In this document: positions 40,478 to 50,915 of the stretch, in pieces
Layout: every line of letters starts with the position of its first letter
Numbering within the stretch: the first letter of the stretch is position 1
NCBI RefSeq assembly: GCF_028751195.1
Contig: NZ_CP066784.1
Location: 1,116,001-1,180,000 of the forward strand
DNA length: 64,000 nt
Direction: 5' to 3'
Source: Alicyclobacillus sp. ALC3
GTDB taxonomy: Bacteria; Bacillota; Bacilli; Alicyclobacillales; Alicyclobacillaceae
Notes under the pieces: model-generated
Seen by the model: the letters and a program-made list of their open reading frames with translations, nothing else
Told to the model about the DNA's origin: nothing
Databases searched by the model: none
Program-made: the position numbers and the translations under genes

Positions 40478-41013
40478 TGAATAAGGAACCCTCAATGGCC
40501 TCTCACAGCTTCAGTGTAGCGCCTGATACGTATGGCACAGTTCCAAAACCAGACTGGCAACAATTAGACGCCACGACACTTCTGCAGTTCCAAAAAAAGT
40601 TTGGTCACAGCCTGCACATCCGGCACATTGATGTCGGCTCGTGCAACGCGTGTGAGTCTGAGGTGCTGGCACTATCCAACCCATATTACAATTTTCATCG
40701 ACTCGGGTTATTTTTCGCATCTTCGCCCCGTCACGCGGATGTACTGCTCGTCACAGGAGCGCTGACGAAAGCGATGAAGGACGTGCTGATGGCCACGTAT
40801 GAGGCCATGCCGCGCCCCCGCATTGTCATTGCGGCGGGAGTATGCCCGATTCACGGAGGCTTGTTCCGGGACAGTGCGCAATTCGTCGGACCGATCGAGT
40901 CCGTGATCCCCGTGGACGCTTACATTCCTGGATGTCCGCCGACGCCTTACGCCCTCATCCATGGGCTTCTCCTTGCAAGCGGACGGATGGAAGAAGGTGC
41001 AGAGCGTGCCTGA
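40477..41013 (+). CDS. NuoB/HyfI-like iron-sulfur subunit
   Basis: This 178-residue protein of the NuoB/hydrogenase small-subunit family holds the cluster nearest the active-site cavity. Its four cluster cysteines are present: GSCNACESEV near residue 51, GVCPIHGG near 128 and PGCPPTPYAL near 157. FHRLGLFFASSPRHADVLLV and LLVTGALTKAMKD are typical of the family. GGAGGTG lies seven bases before the ATG. Together with the cysteine-free large subunit this makes a complex I-like junction without NiFe. Confidence 0.9.
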   Translation: MNKEPSMASHSFSVAPDTYGTVPKPDWQQLDATTLLQFQKKFGHSLHIRHIDVGSCNACESEVLALSNPYYNFHRLGLFFASSPRHADVLLVTGALTKAMKDVLMATYEAMPRPRIVIAAGVCPIHGGLFRDSAQFVGPIESVIPVDAYIPGCPPTPYALIHGLLLASGRMEEGAERA

Positions 41014-43111
41014 GTTGTTCTGGATGTCACTCGTAGTATTTACCGCCATTATCATTCTCGTAGCCATTCGCCCCGTCCGACGTCAACTGGACGGCAAGCT
41101 GTGGCTCGGCGTTTTCCTGGGTGCCGCCCTGCAGGCGCTGCTGGGATTGCTCGGACTCGTCACACATCGCGCCCCGCTGCTATTCGCCCTCCCTACCGCT
41201 CCCGCACTTGGAACATGGGCCTTCCGGGCAGACGCGCTGTCCAGCCTCTTGTTCTTACTGCTCGGCTGCATTGGTGCGGTCTCGAGCCTGATGGCTGTGG
41301 AACACGCAAAGCACCATGGTGCCGGAACGAGTGCCGGAATGACTGCGGTTGTGTCTGTACAGTTCGTCTTTACCAGTTTCCTGCTCACAGCGCAAAACGT
41401 CTTTCCATTACTTATCGCCTGGGAGGCGATGTCCCTATGCGCGTACGCGTACGTCCTTGTGTTGCACCAGCGACGGGCCGTGCGCAGGGCTGCCTATATC
41501 ACACTCCTCGTGAGCGAGGTAGGTTTCCTCTTGCTCGTGTTAGCTGCCATTCTCGCGACGTCGCGTACCGGCGCCTTTGACTTTGTCCAAGTGACTGCGC
41601 ACTTGCGAACGGCTTCGGCTGGGCTGCGAGATACCGTTTTCCTCCTCGCACTCTTCGGATTTGGTGCGAAGAGCGGCATTCTGCCGATGCAACTTTGGAT
41701 GCCTGACGCGTACGATGCGGCGCCCGCGCACCTAAACGCCATCCTCGCCGGTGGACTCTTGAACCTTGGCCTCTTCGGAGTGCTGCGCGTAACGGCTATG
41801 ACGGGAGAACTATCGGTGTGGGTGAGTCTCATCGTGGTTTGGCTCGGTGTACTTGCCCTGTTCGCCGGAGCGCTGTTCGCTGTCATCGAGTCTCGCCTGA
41901 GGCGGTTGCTGGCTTACAGCAGCATAGAAAACGTGGGCTTGATGGTGATTAGCCTTGGTGTGGCCACTGTTTTTGCAGCACACCACAATGCTCGGTTTGC
42001 AAACGTCGCGATGATGGCTCTGTTTGTGCAAATGGTCTCCCACGCACTGGCGAAGGCGCTTGCCTTTCTCACGGTCGGTGAAGTGGGACGGAGATTCGGA
42101 TCGACTGACCTTGAGCGACTCGGAGGTCTATTTCAAATCATGCCCGGTGTGGGACTCGCCCTGCTGATCGCGTGTCTGACATTGGCGACTGTCGCCCCAT
42201 TCAGCGGATTTGCATCGGAGTGGTTAACGCTTCAAGGAATGTTGCAGGTCTACCGCAGTTTATCAGGCCCGCAAGAGGTGCTCGTCGCCGTCGCCGGCAT
42301 GTTCGCGGCTGCAGGGGCGGCCCTCGCCGTGACCGCGTTCCTCAAGGTCTTTGTGTTTGCCATGACCGCGCGTAGTAGAACGTCTCCCGCGTTGTCCGAA
42401 CGCCCCCACCGCACGAGTTTCTGGGGCGGCGCGAGCCTCTCATTATTGGGAGTCCTGAGCCTCGCGTATGGCTGGTTCCCTACCTCCGTCATGCCCAGTT
42501 TTCAGCGTGTCATCGGTGACGTGCTATCAAGCACTGGGCCGCTTCGGAACATCGTGCCGACAGTGTTTCACAGCCCAGTATCAAACCCTACTATGGTGAG
42601 TCTTGGTGCGGGTGGCTTAGGCTTTTTCCCGGCGCCCGGGTTCGTAATTCAACCAGGCGAATTTGTGGCAACCATCGCCCCAACCTATATTCTCTTGTGG
42701 TTTGTTGTCTTTGCACTCTTAGCACTTGGCATCAGCCGTTTGCCATTGCGTAGGGCCTACGCGACTCGTACAGTGCCGGCCTGGCTAGGCGGCCGCGAAC
42801 ACCGCGCAGTGGCGTCGGAATATACGAGTTCTGCATACGCAAATCCCTATCGGATGTTTTGGTCTCGTCTCATTGGCTATCAGATCAATCGACAATTGGT
42901 CAGTGGGACGGCTGATGTACCGCGCCAGTGGCAGTTACAGCGTAAGACCAGACAGTGGTTAGGTACAGAGCACTGGTTCATTCCAACCAAGGCATTCCTG
43001 CGGTTGACCGCTAAGGTTCGATATTGGCAACACGGATATTTGTGGGGTTATCTCGTTACGATTCTTGGAGCCGTTCTCGTGATGTTGGCGATAGCCGCTC
43101 TGTACCGTTGA
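41006..43111 (+). CDS. Antiporter-like membrane subunit with C-terminal extension (HyfB/NuoL type)
   Basis: This protein of about 701 residues is the second antiporter-like subunit, with VFPLLIAWEAMSLCAYAYVL (helix-5 glutamate), GFGAKSGILPMQLWMPDAYD, HLNAILAGGLLNLGLFGVLR, LRRLLAYSSIENVGLMVISL and a long C-terminal region with a further helix near GYLVTILGAVLVMLAIAALY. The GTG at 41006 follows GAAGGTG and overlaps the previous stop by eight bases; the frame is open earlier. It is the last gene of the operon, followed by a terminator. Confidence 0.9.
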   Translation: MPELFWMSLVVFTAIIILVAIRPVRRQLDGKLWLGVFLGAALQALLGLLGLVTHRAPLLFALPTAPALGTWAFRADALSSLLFLLLGCIGAVSSLMAVEHAKHHGAGTSAGMTAVVSVQFVFTSFLLTAQNVFPLLIAWEAMSLCAYAYVLVLHQRRAVRRAAYITLLVSEVGFLLLVLAAILATSRTGAFDFVQVTAHLRTASAGLRDTVFLLALFGFGAKSGILPMQLWMPDAYDAAPAHLNAILAGGLLNLGLFGVLRVTAMTGELSVWVSLIVVWLGVLALFAGALFAVIESRLRRLLAYSSIENVGLMVISLGVATVFAAHHNARFANVAMMALFVQMVSHALAKALAFLTVGEVGRRFGSTDLERLGGLFQIMPGVGLALLIACLTLATVAPFSGFASEWLTLQGMLQVYRSLSGPQEVLVAVAGMFAAAGAALAVTAFLKVFVFAMTARSRTSPALSERPHRTSFWGGASLSLLGVLSLAYGWFPTSVMPSFQRVIGDVLSSTGPLRNIVPTVFHSPVSNPTMVSLGAGGLGFFPAPGFVIQPGEFVATIAPTYILLWFVVFALLALGISRLPLRRAYATRTVPAWLGGREHRAVASEYTSSAYANPYRMFWSRLIGYQINRQLVSGTADVPRQWQLQRKTRQWLGTEHWFIPTKAFLRLTAKVRYWQHGYLWGYLVTILGAVLVMLAIAALYR

Positions 43112-43138
43112 CAGGGAAGTATACTTGAAGAGAACAAG

Positions 43139-43175
43139 GCACAAAGGCAACGGTTAGTGTCTGGTGCCTTTGTGC
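43139..43175. terminator. Terminator shared by the Ehr operon and the DUF190 gene
   Basis: An 11-pair stem (gcacaaaggca with tgcctttgtgc, 15-base loop) is followed on the plus strand by TAATTTGTTT. Its last base touches the stop codon of the convergent DUF190 gene, so it may end transcription from both sides. Confidence 0.75.
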
Positions 43176-43882
43176 TAATTTGTTTGGGTCGCTCCAGACG
43201 ATGAGGCTCTGTAGTGAATGACCTTTCCAGGCATCAGAATGGCCGGACCGGATGCGTGCGACATCAGGTCGGACATCTGCTGCAGTCTCTCCGGAAAATC
43301 GTCGCTCGAGAAGACAGCCTCGAGGACCATAGAGTCTCGGTGATTGGAAAACCAGCCCGCGTGACGGACTATGCGCCCCTGTTCATACCCTTCAATAGCA
43401 TGTTCCACATCAGCCCACAAAGGATGGAGTTCGCGCAGCGTCTGCAGCATGCGCAAGGCAAGCGGAACTCCGTCTACACGGTCTGTCTCGTTCATATACA
43501 CTTTAACCACCGCACCGTCACTTTCAGATCGACATGCCATGTAACCACCTCCCACCCAAGATTTCAGGTCAAATGCTGGATGAATGACGACCTTGCAATC
43601 TAACAAGTGGATTTCGTCCATATCAGTCAACAGTTGCTCCGCTTCCTGTGCAGACGTAAACATCTGTACACAAACAGGCACATGCGCACTGAGGTAATCC
43701 GACTCAAGCATCTGAATGCGCGCGCGAGCATCAAGTCCGGACCAGGCACGTGTTACAGTAAAGCTAGGCATATGCCCCTTTCGCATCATTTGCTGGAGAA
43801 ACGACTCATAGGACAGTCTCCCAAACAAGTGACTTGTCTCTCCATCGTAGAACAAAACCTCAAGATATACCCCGGTGCTCAT
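43175..43882 (-). CDS. Tandem DUF190 (PII-like) protein
   Basis: This 235-residue protein appears to contain two copies of a DUF190-like domain. Copy 1 has VYLEVLFYDGETSHLFGRLS, then FTVTRAWSGLDARARI; copy 2 has VVKVYMNETDRVDGVPLALR, then WADVEHAIEGYEQGRIV. Both follow the family plan: strand, E-x-D/T-x x-G-x-x-L, helix, T/V-x-R-G/A-x-x-G and a long hairpin. DUF190 proteins have a PII-like fold and are often encoded beside CrcB fluoride exporters. The gene is convergent with the fluoride-riboswitch operon. The ATG has GGTGAGGTGA upstream. The family call is by eye. Confidence 0.6.
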   Translation of the reverse strand: MSTGVYLEVLFYDGETSHLFGRLSYESFLQQMMRKGHMPSFTVTRAWSGLDARARIQMLESDYLSAHVPVCVQMFTSAQEAEQLLTDMDEIHLLDCKVVIHPAFDLKSWVGGGYMACRSESDGAVVKVYMNETDRVDGVPLALRMLQTLRELHPLWADVEHAIEGYEQGRIVRHAGWFSNHRDSMVLEAVFSSDDFPERLQQMSDLMSHASGPAILMPGKVIHYRASSSGATQTN

Positions 43883-44188
43883 GTCATCACCTCACCGGAC
43901 TGCCCGCAAATCGAAAAACTCCATATCAAGCCGTAGTTCGCCTTGTCACAGGAGTTTTATTCAATCGCTGGCGATAGTCGAACTAATTTTCTGAATTCAC
44001 TTTCATTTTAATCCCAACTGTGCGCCTAGGCAATGGCGGAACCTGTCGGTGTTTACCGGTTCGTGATTCAAACAAATTCTGCACGAATTACGCTGCGCCA
44101 ACTCAACGGCAAGTCGCGTGCGACAGAAGCGCTTCGTACGTCGCTCAGCCCGTGCTGGCCAACGCACGGGCTGACCACTCAATTCGCC
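43883..44188. other. Intergenic region between dhaM and the DUF190 gene, with a hairpin
   Basis: A perfect 11-pair stem at 44145-44174 (tcagcccgtgc and its complement, 8-base loop) lies shortly after the dhaM stop without a T run and may be the end of the glycerol/dha transcript. The rest should hold the DUF190 promoter. No fluoride aptamer or small gene is visible. Confidence 0.5.
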
Positions 44189-44596
44189 TTATCGTCCAAG
44201 GATTTTCGCTTGTCCGCGCGCCCTTCGCGCTGACTCAATGACTTGGTCTTGAGAGTGTCCGAGTCCAGCTGACACTGCGGCCTCAACGGCCCCCTCAACT
44301 AAAGGCGCGTCCACGATCTGCACACGACTCCGAGTCGCTTCATCAACCAGTTCCAGAGCCATTTCGCAGTTCATGAAGGCACTGCCAATGTCAAAGAACA
44401 GCAGAACCGGGCTATCTTCCGGGCAAGCCAGTATGGCATTCACTATGTCTGTAGCAGATGTCCCTAGCTCGCCGTCCTCGACTCCTCCACAAGCCTTGAT
44501 ACACACGGATGGCCCCGTCAACTGCGCTGCAAGTTCTGTCACGCCTTGTGCCAGTTTGCGGCTGTGCGAAACGATCACAAGACTAACGTGTCCCAT
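44189..44596 (-). CDS. dhaM: PTS-dependent dihydroxyacetone kinase phosphotransferase subunit (DhaM)
   Basis: This 135-residue EIIA-Man-like domain takes phosphate from HPr and passes it to the ADP bound on DhaL. The active histidine is in VIVSHSRKLAQGV near residue 11. GVEDGELGTSATDIVNAI and VLLFFDIGSAFMNCEMAL are typical of DhaM. It has only this domain, as in Lactococcus-type systems, without the HPr and EI parts found in E. coli. It overlaps dhaL by 22 bases. Cytoplasmic. Confidence 0.93.
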   Translation of the reverse strand: MGHVSLVIVSHSRKLAQGVTELAAQLTGPSVCIKACGGVEDGELGTSATDIVNAILACPEDSPVLLFFDIGSAFMNCEMALELVDEATRSRVQIVDAPLVEGAVEAAVSAGLGHSQDQVIESARRARGQAKILGR

Positions 44597-45231
44597 GGAA
44601 TCAACTCAAGCTCCTTCCCACATGCTCTCGCAAACTCCTCGAAAAACAGACCGCTCGAGACGCTCCCGGGGTCACAAACGCCCTGACTGCGCGGTCCGAG
44701 GTATGCGGCTCGCCCTTTCTTCGCAATGCGGTCGCGCGTTGCCAACGCTTCGTCAAGAGCCACTGTGGCTACGCCAAGAAAGCGGTCTGTGGCCGGGTTA
44801 CCCTGTAAATAAGTGACACTCTTTTCCCAGACATCCAGCATCGTCTTGTCACCGTAGGTTGCCTTTCCTCTTTCCGCAATGCCCTGTCTCGCCGCCGCTA
44901 TGGCCTGAACCAACGTTGCCTCGTCTGCATGTGGCTCATGGCCTAGGACATTGCCCATCTTTAAAAAGACGGTGCCGTACAAGGGGCCTGAAGCCCCGCC
45001 AACGTGCCCGAGCAGTGCCATGGCAACGGCACTGCACGCTGCACCTAAGTCAGCAGGCGGATTTTTTTGCAACTGCTGGTTAGCCGCCGCAAACCCTCGC
45101 GCCATGTTCGTTCCGTGATCTCCGTCCCCAATTCGGTTGTCCAGTGTATTGAGCGTCTCCTTTAACTCTGCCAACCGCAACGAATACGAGTCGACAAAGC
45201 CCACAAGAGAACTAAGCCCAAGCTCCGTCAT
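44575..45231 (-). CDS. dhaL: Dihydroxyacetone kinase ADP-binding subunit (DhaL)
   Basis: This 218-residue helical-barrel subunit carries ADP as a fixed cofactor. The metal and nucleotide loop is RIGDGDHGTNMARGF near residue 35. Further typical stretches are GHVGGASGPLYGTVFLKMG and AYLGPRSQGVCDPGSVSSGL. The ATG at 45231 overlaps the dhaK stop as ATGA, which fixes the start; the open frame extends nine codons upstream. It works with DhaK and DhaM to phosphorylate dihydroxyacetone. Confidence 0.93.
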   Translation of the reverse strand: MTELGLSSLVGFVDSYSLRLAELKETLNTLDNRIGDGDHGTNMARGFAAANQQLQKNPPADLGAACSAVAMALLGHVGGASGPLYGTVFLKMGNVLGHEPHADEATLVQAIAAARQGIAERGKATYGDKTMLDVWEKSVTYLQGNPATDRFLGVATVALDEALATRDRIAKKGRAAYLGPRSQGVCDPGSVSSGLFFEEFARACGKELELIPWDTLVL

Positions 45232-46232
45232 TGACCAAGCCCCCCCATGTTGGGCCACGCTGGAGCATGGGTTGGCGCGTCCAGATAGCGTTTCATCTCG
45301 TCATCAAGTTTTAACAGGCTGACCGAAAACCCAGCCATCTCAAGCGACGTCATAAATTCCCCGACAAATGTCCGGTACACGTTAATTCCCTGTGCGGAAA
45401 GCACCTGTGAGACGCGACGGTTCGCGATAAACAGCTCGCTTAGCGGTGTGGAGCCCATTCCATTCACCATCACGGCAACCTCGTCTCCCTTGGAAAACGG
45501 GAGGTCAGATAGAATTCGTGTGAGCAGAAAATTGACGGTTTCATCAGAAGAGGTCAAGGGCAATCGTTCAATACCCGGCTCGCCGTGAATACCGATACCC
45601 ATTTCAACCTCGGACTCCCCTAGTTCAAAACTAGGTTGTCCGTTGGCCGGAACCGTACAGGGTGAAAGTCCCATTCCCATGCTGCGCACATTAGCGATGA
45701 CCTTTTCAGCCAACTTCCGGACTGTAGTAAGCGACAGACCTGCCTCAGCTGCAGCACCGGCCACCTTGTGTACAAATACGGTTCCTGCGATTCCTCGCCT
45801 ACCGACCGTATAGGTGCTGCCGTCAACTGCAACATCGTCATTGACGACAACCTGCTCGACCTCAATTCCCTCAGCCCGTGCCAAATCAGCAGCCATTTCA
45901 AAGTTCATGACATCCCCTGTGTAGTTCTTGATCACCAACAGAACTCCCTGTCCCTGGTTCACAGTCCGAATGGCCTCTAACACTTGGTCTGGTGTCGGTG
46001 AAGTGAACACCTCGCCGGCAACTGCCCCATCCAGCATTCCATAGCCGACATATCCGGCATGAGCGGGTTCATGGCCACTTCCACCGCCGCTCACCACGCC
46101 CACCTTTTGCGCCAACTGCGAACGGACAATCACCTGCGTCCCTTCAACGCGCCGTACAGCTGGCAGTGCAACCACAAAACCATCCAACATTTCGTTCACA
46201 TACTCGCCGACTTCATTGATGAGCTTCTTCAC
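45228..46232 (-). CDS. dhaK: Dihydroxyacetone kinase substrate-binding subunit (DhaK)
   Basis: This 334-residue subunit binds dihydroxyacetone covalently through a histidine, here in VEMGIGIHGEPGIERL near residue 220. VGVVSGGGSGHEPAHAGYVG near residue 45 and VLLVIKNYTGDVMNFEMAAD near 100 are family signatures. Length is usual. It is the first gene of dhaK-dhaL-dhaM and lies 25 bases after glpP, so the region links glycerol 3-phosphate and dihydroxyacetone metabolism. Confidence 0.95.
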   Translation of the reverse strand: MKKLINEVGEYVNEMLDGFVVALPAVRRVEGTQVIVRSQLAQKVGVVSGGGSGHEPAHAGYVGYGMLDGAVAGEVFTSPTPDQVLEAIRTVNQGQGVLLVIKNYTGDVMNFEMAADLARAEGIEVEQVVVNDDVAVDGSTYTVGRRGIAGTVFVHKVAGAAAEAGLSLTTVRKLAEKVIANVRSMGMGLSPCTVPANGQPSFELGESEVEMGIGIHGEPGIERLPLTSSDETVNFLLTRILSDLPFSKGDEVAVMVNGMGSTPLSELFIANRRVSQVLSAQGINVYRTFVGEFMTSLEMAGFSVSLLKLDDEMKRYLDAPTHAPAWPNMGGLGQ

Positions 46233-46257
46233 ACAAACACCTCCAGGATTCTACTCG

Positions 46258-46821
46258 TTACCTTCTCGGAGCGAATTCGACCCATAGGTGATGCTCCGAA
46301 GTTGTAACCCCAACGGCTCCCGCAGAAATTGCGTTTTCAACATCCTGTACCGTGCGAATAAACCCGCCGGCGAGGATGGACAAGCCAGTTGATTCTCGAA
46401 TATCTCGAAGCACGCCAGTCATGAGCCCCGGCAAAACCTCTAGGTAATCGGGTGTCACCGATTTCACGACTCGGTAACTCGTTTGCAACGAGTGACTGTC
46501 GAGCAGAAATACCCTCTGAACACCGATCAGTCCTCGCTTCATAGCCGTTGTAACGACATGCGCGTGGGTAGAAATGAGCCCATCCGGTTGTACTTCCTGA
46601 CACGGAAACTGAGCTCCAGATTCATCGGACTTTAGCCCTTCAATCAAATCCGCGTGCAACAGTACCTTCGCACCGTGTTGGTGTGCTAGACGTGTGACAT
46701 ATTTCACCTGGGCTAGGTGAATCTCCAACATTACGATATGCTGGAACCCAAAACGTACAGCCAACTCAAAGTCCTTAATGCTGCGAGCCGCTGGAATGAC
46801 TCGTTGACTATCGAACGTCAT
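46258..46821 (-). CDS. glpP: Glycerol uptake antiterminator regulator (GlpP)
   Basis: This 187-residue protein of the GlpP family binds glycerol 3-phosphate and prevents termination in glp leaders. Typical features are VIPAARSIKDFELAVRFGFQ, VLLHADLIEGLKSDESGAQF, PDGLISTHAHVVTTAMKRGL, VLPGLMTGVL and ILAGGFIRTVQDVENAISAG. Its barrel fold resembles a TIM barrel. The ATG at 46821 lies six bases after GGAGG. Matching terminator leaders lie before glpD and glpF. Confidence 0.93.
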   Translation of the reverse strand: MTFDSQRVIPAARSIKDFELAVRFGFQHIVMLEIHLAQVKYVTRLAHQHGAKVLLHADLIEGLKSDESGAQFPCQEVQPDGLISTHAHVVTTAMKRGLIGVQRVFLLDSHSLQTSYRVVKSVTPDYLEVLPGLMTGVLRDIRESTGLSILAGGFIRTVQDVENAISAGAVGVTTSEHHLWVEFAPRR

Positions 46822-46881
46822 GTTCATCCTCCAATCACCGCGTCCAAGCACCCAGTTCTCGCTTGATTAGCAAAGGGTCCG

Positions 46882-47379
46882 TCACACCGTACCCCGCATC
46901 CCTTTGCCAAGCGATTTCAAACCGCTAAAAATTGCCGTCAGCGCAGTCCGGATGTCTGGGTCTTTGAGCAGCTTGACCAGGTCAAATGCCCCACGCACTT
47001 GAATTTCCTGATCCTGTGCCGATAACCCCTCCATGAACTGACTGATGCCCTTTAAAACCGTCGGCAATGGTTTGAAATCAATCTGACTAATTGCGTGTTT
47101 CACCTCAGATGCGGATGACATGAGCGAAAACGCATTAGCTGTAGTCAACGTGTCAATGCCCGCATCGACCAGTTGATTAGACTCTTCGACAAAGTATCCA
47201 ATTAAGCGCAGAATCCCCTTGTGATCCGCTTCCTGAAGCAGGTTCAACACTTTTTCAAGGGTTTCTTCTTTTCCACTGACGATTTCCAGCAGACGCTCTA
47301 ACGGGTCTACAGGTTCCACAAAATGCTCCTCCCCACTATCGCGAACGGCGTCTTGTGATAGTCGCTCTTCCGTGTCCAT
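46882..47379 (-). CDS. DUF1641 protein
   Basis: This 165-residue helical protein has an acidic N-terminus and the DUF1641 core (SNQLVDAGIDTLTTANAFSL, then LPTVLKGISQFMEGLSAQDQ and LKDPDIRTALTAIFSGLKSLG). DUF1641 proteins often sit beside formate dehydrogenase or other respiratory dehydrogenases. Here the gene follows glpD by 66 bases, so it may assist the membrane-bound glycerol 3-phosphate dehydrogenase. The ATG at 47379 follows GGAGG at ten bases. Function unknown. Confidence 0.75.
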   Translation of the reverse strand: MDTEERLSQDAVRDSGEEHFVEPVDPLERLLEIVSGKEETLEKVLNLLQEADHKGILRLIGYFVEESNQLVDAGIDTLTTANAFSLMSSASEVKHAISQIDFKPLPTVLKGISQFMEGLSAQDQEIQVRGAFDLVKLLKDPDIRTALTAIFSGLKSLGKGMRGTV

Positions 47380-47445
47380 CGTCGTAATAACCTCCCTTGA
47401 AGAACAGTTGCTCATCTATCATAAGAAGCCCATTCAAGAAATAAC

Positions 47446-49116
47446 TCAGAGCTCTTCGTCAACGGCTTCCGTCGCGGTCGCGATCTGCCACGCCAACTCG
47501 TCAATGTACTCAGTTGTTTGTTCTTCAGACCAACGGAAACAGTGCGCCATGTACTTTACAACGGGGTCTTGCCACTTCCTCACCCAATGTATATGGAAGA
47601 ACATTGCCCCTGTACGCCTGATGAAAAAGTCTGAAGGCGTAACAAGCATTTCATGTTCAATCCCGTATACAAGAGCTGCATACACCTCTCGCGACAGGCC
47701 AAATTCTGAGGCCTCATCTGCTCGCTCTCGAATGATGTCGTACAGTGTACCGATATTGGTTCCGTATCTCATGACAAGTCGTGAAGCTTCTTCTTCTAGT
47801 AAGCCTAACGCTGTTCCTTCCGCGATGCGCTCGGTCAAATACGCTGGCATAGCTTGTGAACCACCAAATTTCCCACCAGACAAAGTGACGTGTTCCGTCA
47901 GACAGTCAGGGTAACTCTGTCCATACTCACTAGACAACTGCGAAGCGACGAGAGACACAACCTTATCCGCCATCTTGCGGTATCCCGTCAATTTACCTCC
48001 AGCAATGGTGACTAAACCGCTCTTCGAGACAAACACCTCATCGCGCCTCGATATCTCTGAAGGCGCCTTACCGTCCTCGTGGATGAGTGGACGCACGCCA
48101 GCCCAAAAAGATTCGATATCAGCGTCTGTCAGATGAACAGAGGGAAACATATGGTTGACGCAGTCGACTAGATAATCGCGGTCACGCTTGGTCGTCCTGG
48201 GATTCTTCGGATCTCCATGGTAGTTCGTGTCCGTCGTCCCCACGTAGGCCTTTCCTTCTCTCGGGATTGCAAACACCATCCGGCCATCCGGTACGTCATA
48301 GTAAACTGGGTGACGAAGTGGGAACCGCGAATGGTCAATCACGACGTGCACACCTTTGGTTAAATGTAGCGACTTTCCGTTTTTTGACTTGTCTAAGGTG
48401 CGCAGTTCATCAACCCAAGGTCCCGTCGCATTGACTACCTTCCGCGCTGAGACGGTATATGTCTCTCCGGTCAGAAGGTCTGTAAGACTGGCACCAGACA
48501 CCTTTCCATTCTGATAGACAAGTGTGTCCGCTTTGGTGTAATTCAACGCCATGGCACCTTGCTCTACAGCTTCTTTCAAAATTTCCAGTGTAAGTCTCGC
48601 GTCATCCGTTCGGTACTCGACGTACTTCCCAGCCCCCCTCAACGAGTCCGGGCTTAGCAGCGGTTCAAGTTCCAACGCCTCTTCTTTGGATAGCATCGTT
48701 CTGCGTTCGCTGTCCTTCACCTGCGCCAACCGGTCGTACATGTAGAGTCCGATCGAACTCATGAACATTCCATAGGTCCCACGTTGGACAATCGGCAGTA
48801 TCATCCACAACGGAGTCGTAACATGTGGAGCATTTTCGTACACGATGGCTCGCTCTGTCCCGACTTCAGCGACAAGTTCAATTTCGAACTGCTTTAAGTA
48901 ACGCAGTCCACCATGGACCAGTTTGGTCGAGCGACTAGATGTGCCAGCGGCAAAGTCTTGCATCTCCACAAGACCGACCTTCATACCCCGAGTTTGCGCA
49001 TCCAATAAAATACCGGCTCCGGTAACACCCCCACCGATGACGAGAACGTCCAACGGTTCAGAACGTAGTCTCGATACGAGTTCAGATCGGTTAAGCACTG
49101 AGAAACTCGTCGACAC
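47446..49116 (-). CDS. glpD: Aerobic glycerol-3-phosphate dehydrogenase (GlpD)
   Basis: This 556-residue FAD enzyme is loosely attached to the membrane; it oxidises glycerol 3-phosphate to dihydroxyacetone phosphate and reduces quinone. It has the FAD-binding VIGGGVTGAGILLDAQTRG near residue 26 and GTSSRSTKLVHGGLRYLKQF near 58. GKAYVGTTDTNYHGDPKNPR and KSGLVTIAGGKLTGYRKMAD are GlpD signatures. The length agrees with B. subtilis GlpD (555). Its leader carries a terminator that GlpP can override. Confidence 0.96.
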   Translation of the reverse strand: MSTSFSVLNRSELVSRLRSEPLDVLVIGGGVTGAGILLDAQTRGMKVGLVEMQDFAAGTSSRSTKLVHGGLRYLKQFEIELVAEVGTERAIVYENAPHVTTPLWMILPIVQRGTYGMFMSSIGLYMYDRLAQVKDSERRTMLSKEEALELEPLLSPDSLRGAGKYVEYRTDDARLTLEILKEAVEQGAMALNYTKADTLVYQNGKVSGASLTDLLTGETYTVSARKVVNATGPWVDELRTLDKSKNGKSLHLTKGVHVVIDHSRFPLRHPVYYDVPDGRMVFAIPREGKAYVGTTDTNYHGDPKNPRTTKRDRDYLVDCVNHMFPSVHLTDADIESFWAGVRPLIHEDGKAPSEISRRDEVFVSKSGLVTIAGGKLTGYRKMADKVVSLVASQLSSEYGQSYPDCLTEHVTLSGGKFGGSQAMPAYLTERIAEGTALGLLEEEASRLVMRYGTNIGTLYDIIRERADEASEFGLSREVYAALVYGIEHEMLVTPSDFFIRRTGAMFFHIHWVRKWQDPVVKYMAHCFRWSEEQTTEYIDELAWQIATATEAVDEEL

Positions 49117-49137
49117 CGTGGAAACCCCCCTTGTGTT

Positions 49138-49186
49138 AGAAAAACCACAAACACGACCTGTAGGAAACAGGCCGGTTTGTGGTTTC
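49138..49186 (-). terminator. Leader terminator of glpD, probable GlpP target
   Basis: On the minus strand aaaccacaaac (49185-49175) pairs perfectly with gtttgtggttt (49152-49142) around an inner hairpin, followed by TTTTTCT. It lies 22-70 bases before glpD. The position and shape match the conditional terminators controlled by GlpP in Bacillus. Confidence 0.8.
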
Positions 49187-49317
49187 TCCGAAACTCAACA
49201 CACGTTATATTAACTTGGCAAACTGTCGTACAGAAGGACAACCTAGTCTGCGTAAACGCTCCGCACAAGGCAACCACAAGACAGACTGCCCGACGGTTCA
49301 GTACTTCTGTTTTTATT

Positions 49318-50868
<1,551 letters not shown>

Positions 50869-50915
50869 TCAGTATCCAGTACTCAGCCATCCAAACCACT
50901 TGCAGTCAACCTCTC

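Noticed and set aside
40139..43111. Group 4 NiFe hydrogenase or formate hydrogenlyase as the function of the operon
   Set aside because: The large subunit lacks the metal-binding cysteines, and no formate dehydrogenase or hydrogenase maturation genes are present.
44020..44241. 73-codon plus-strand frame between dhaM and the DUF190 gene
   Set aside because: It overlaps the end of dhaM and a strong hairpin, and there is no ribosome site.
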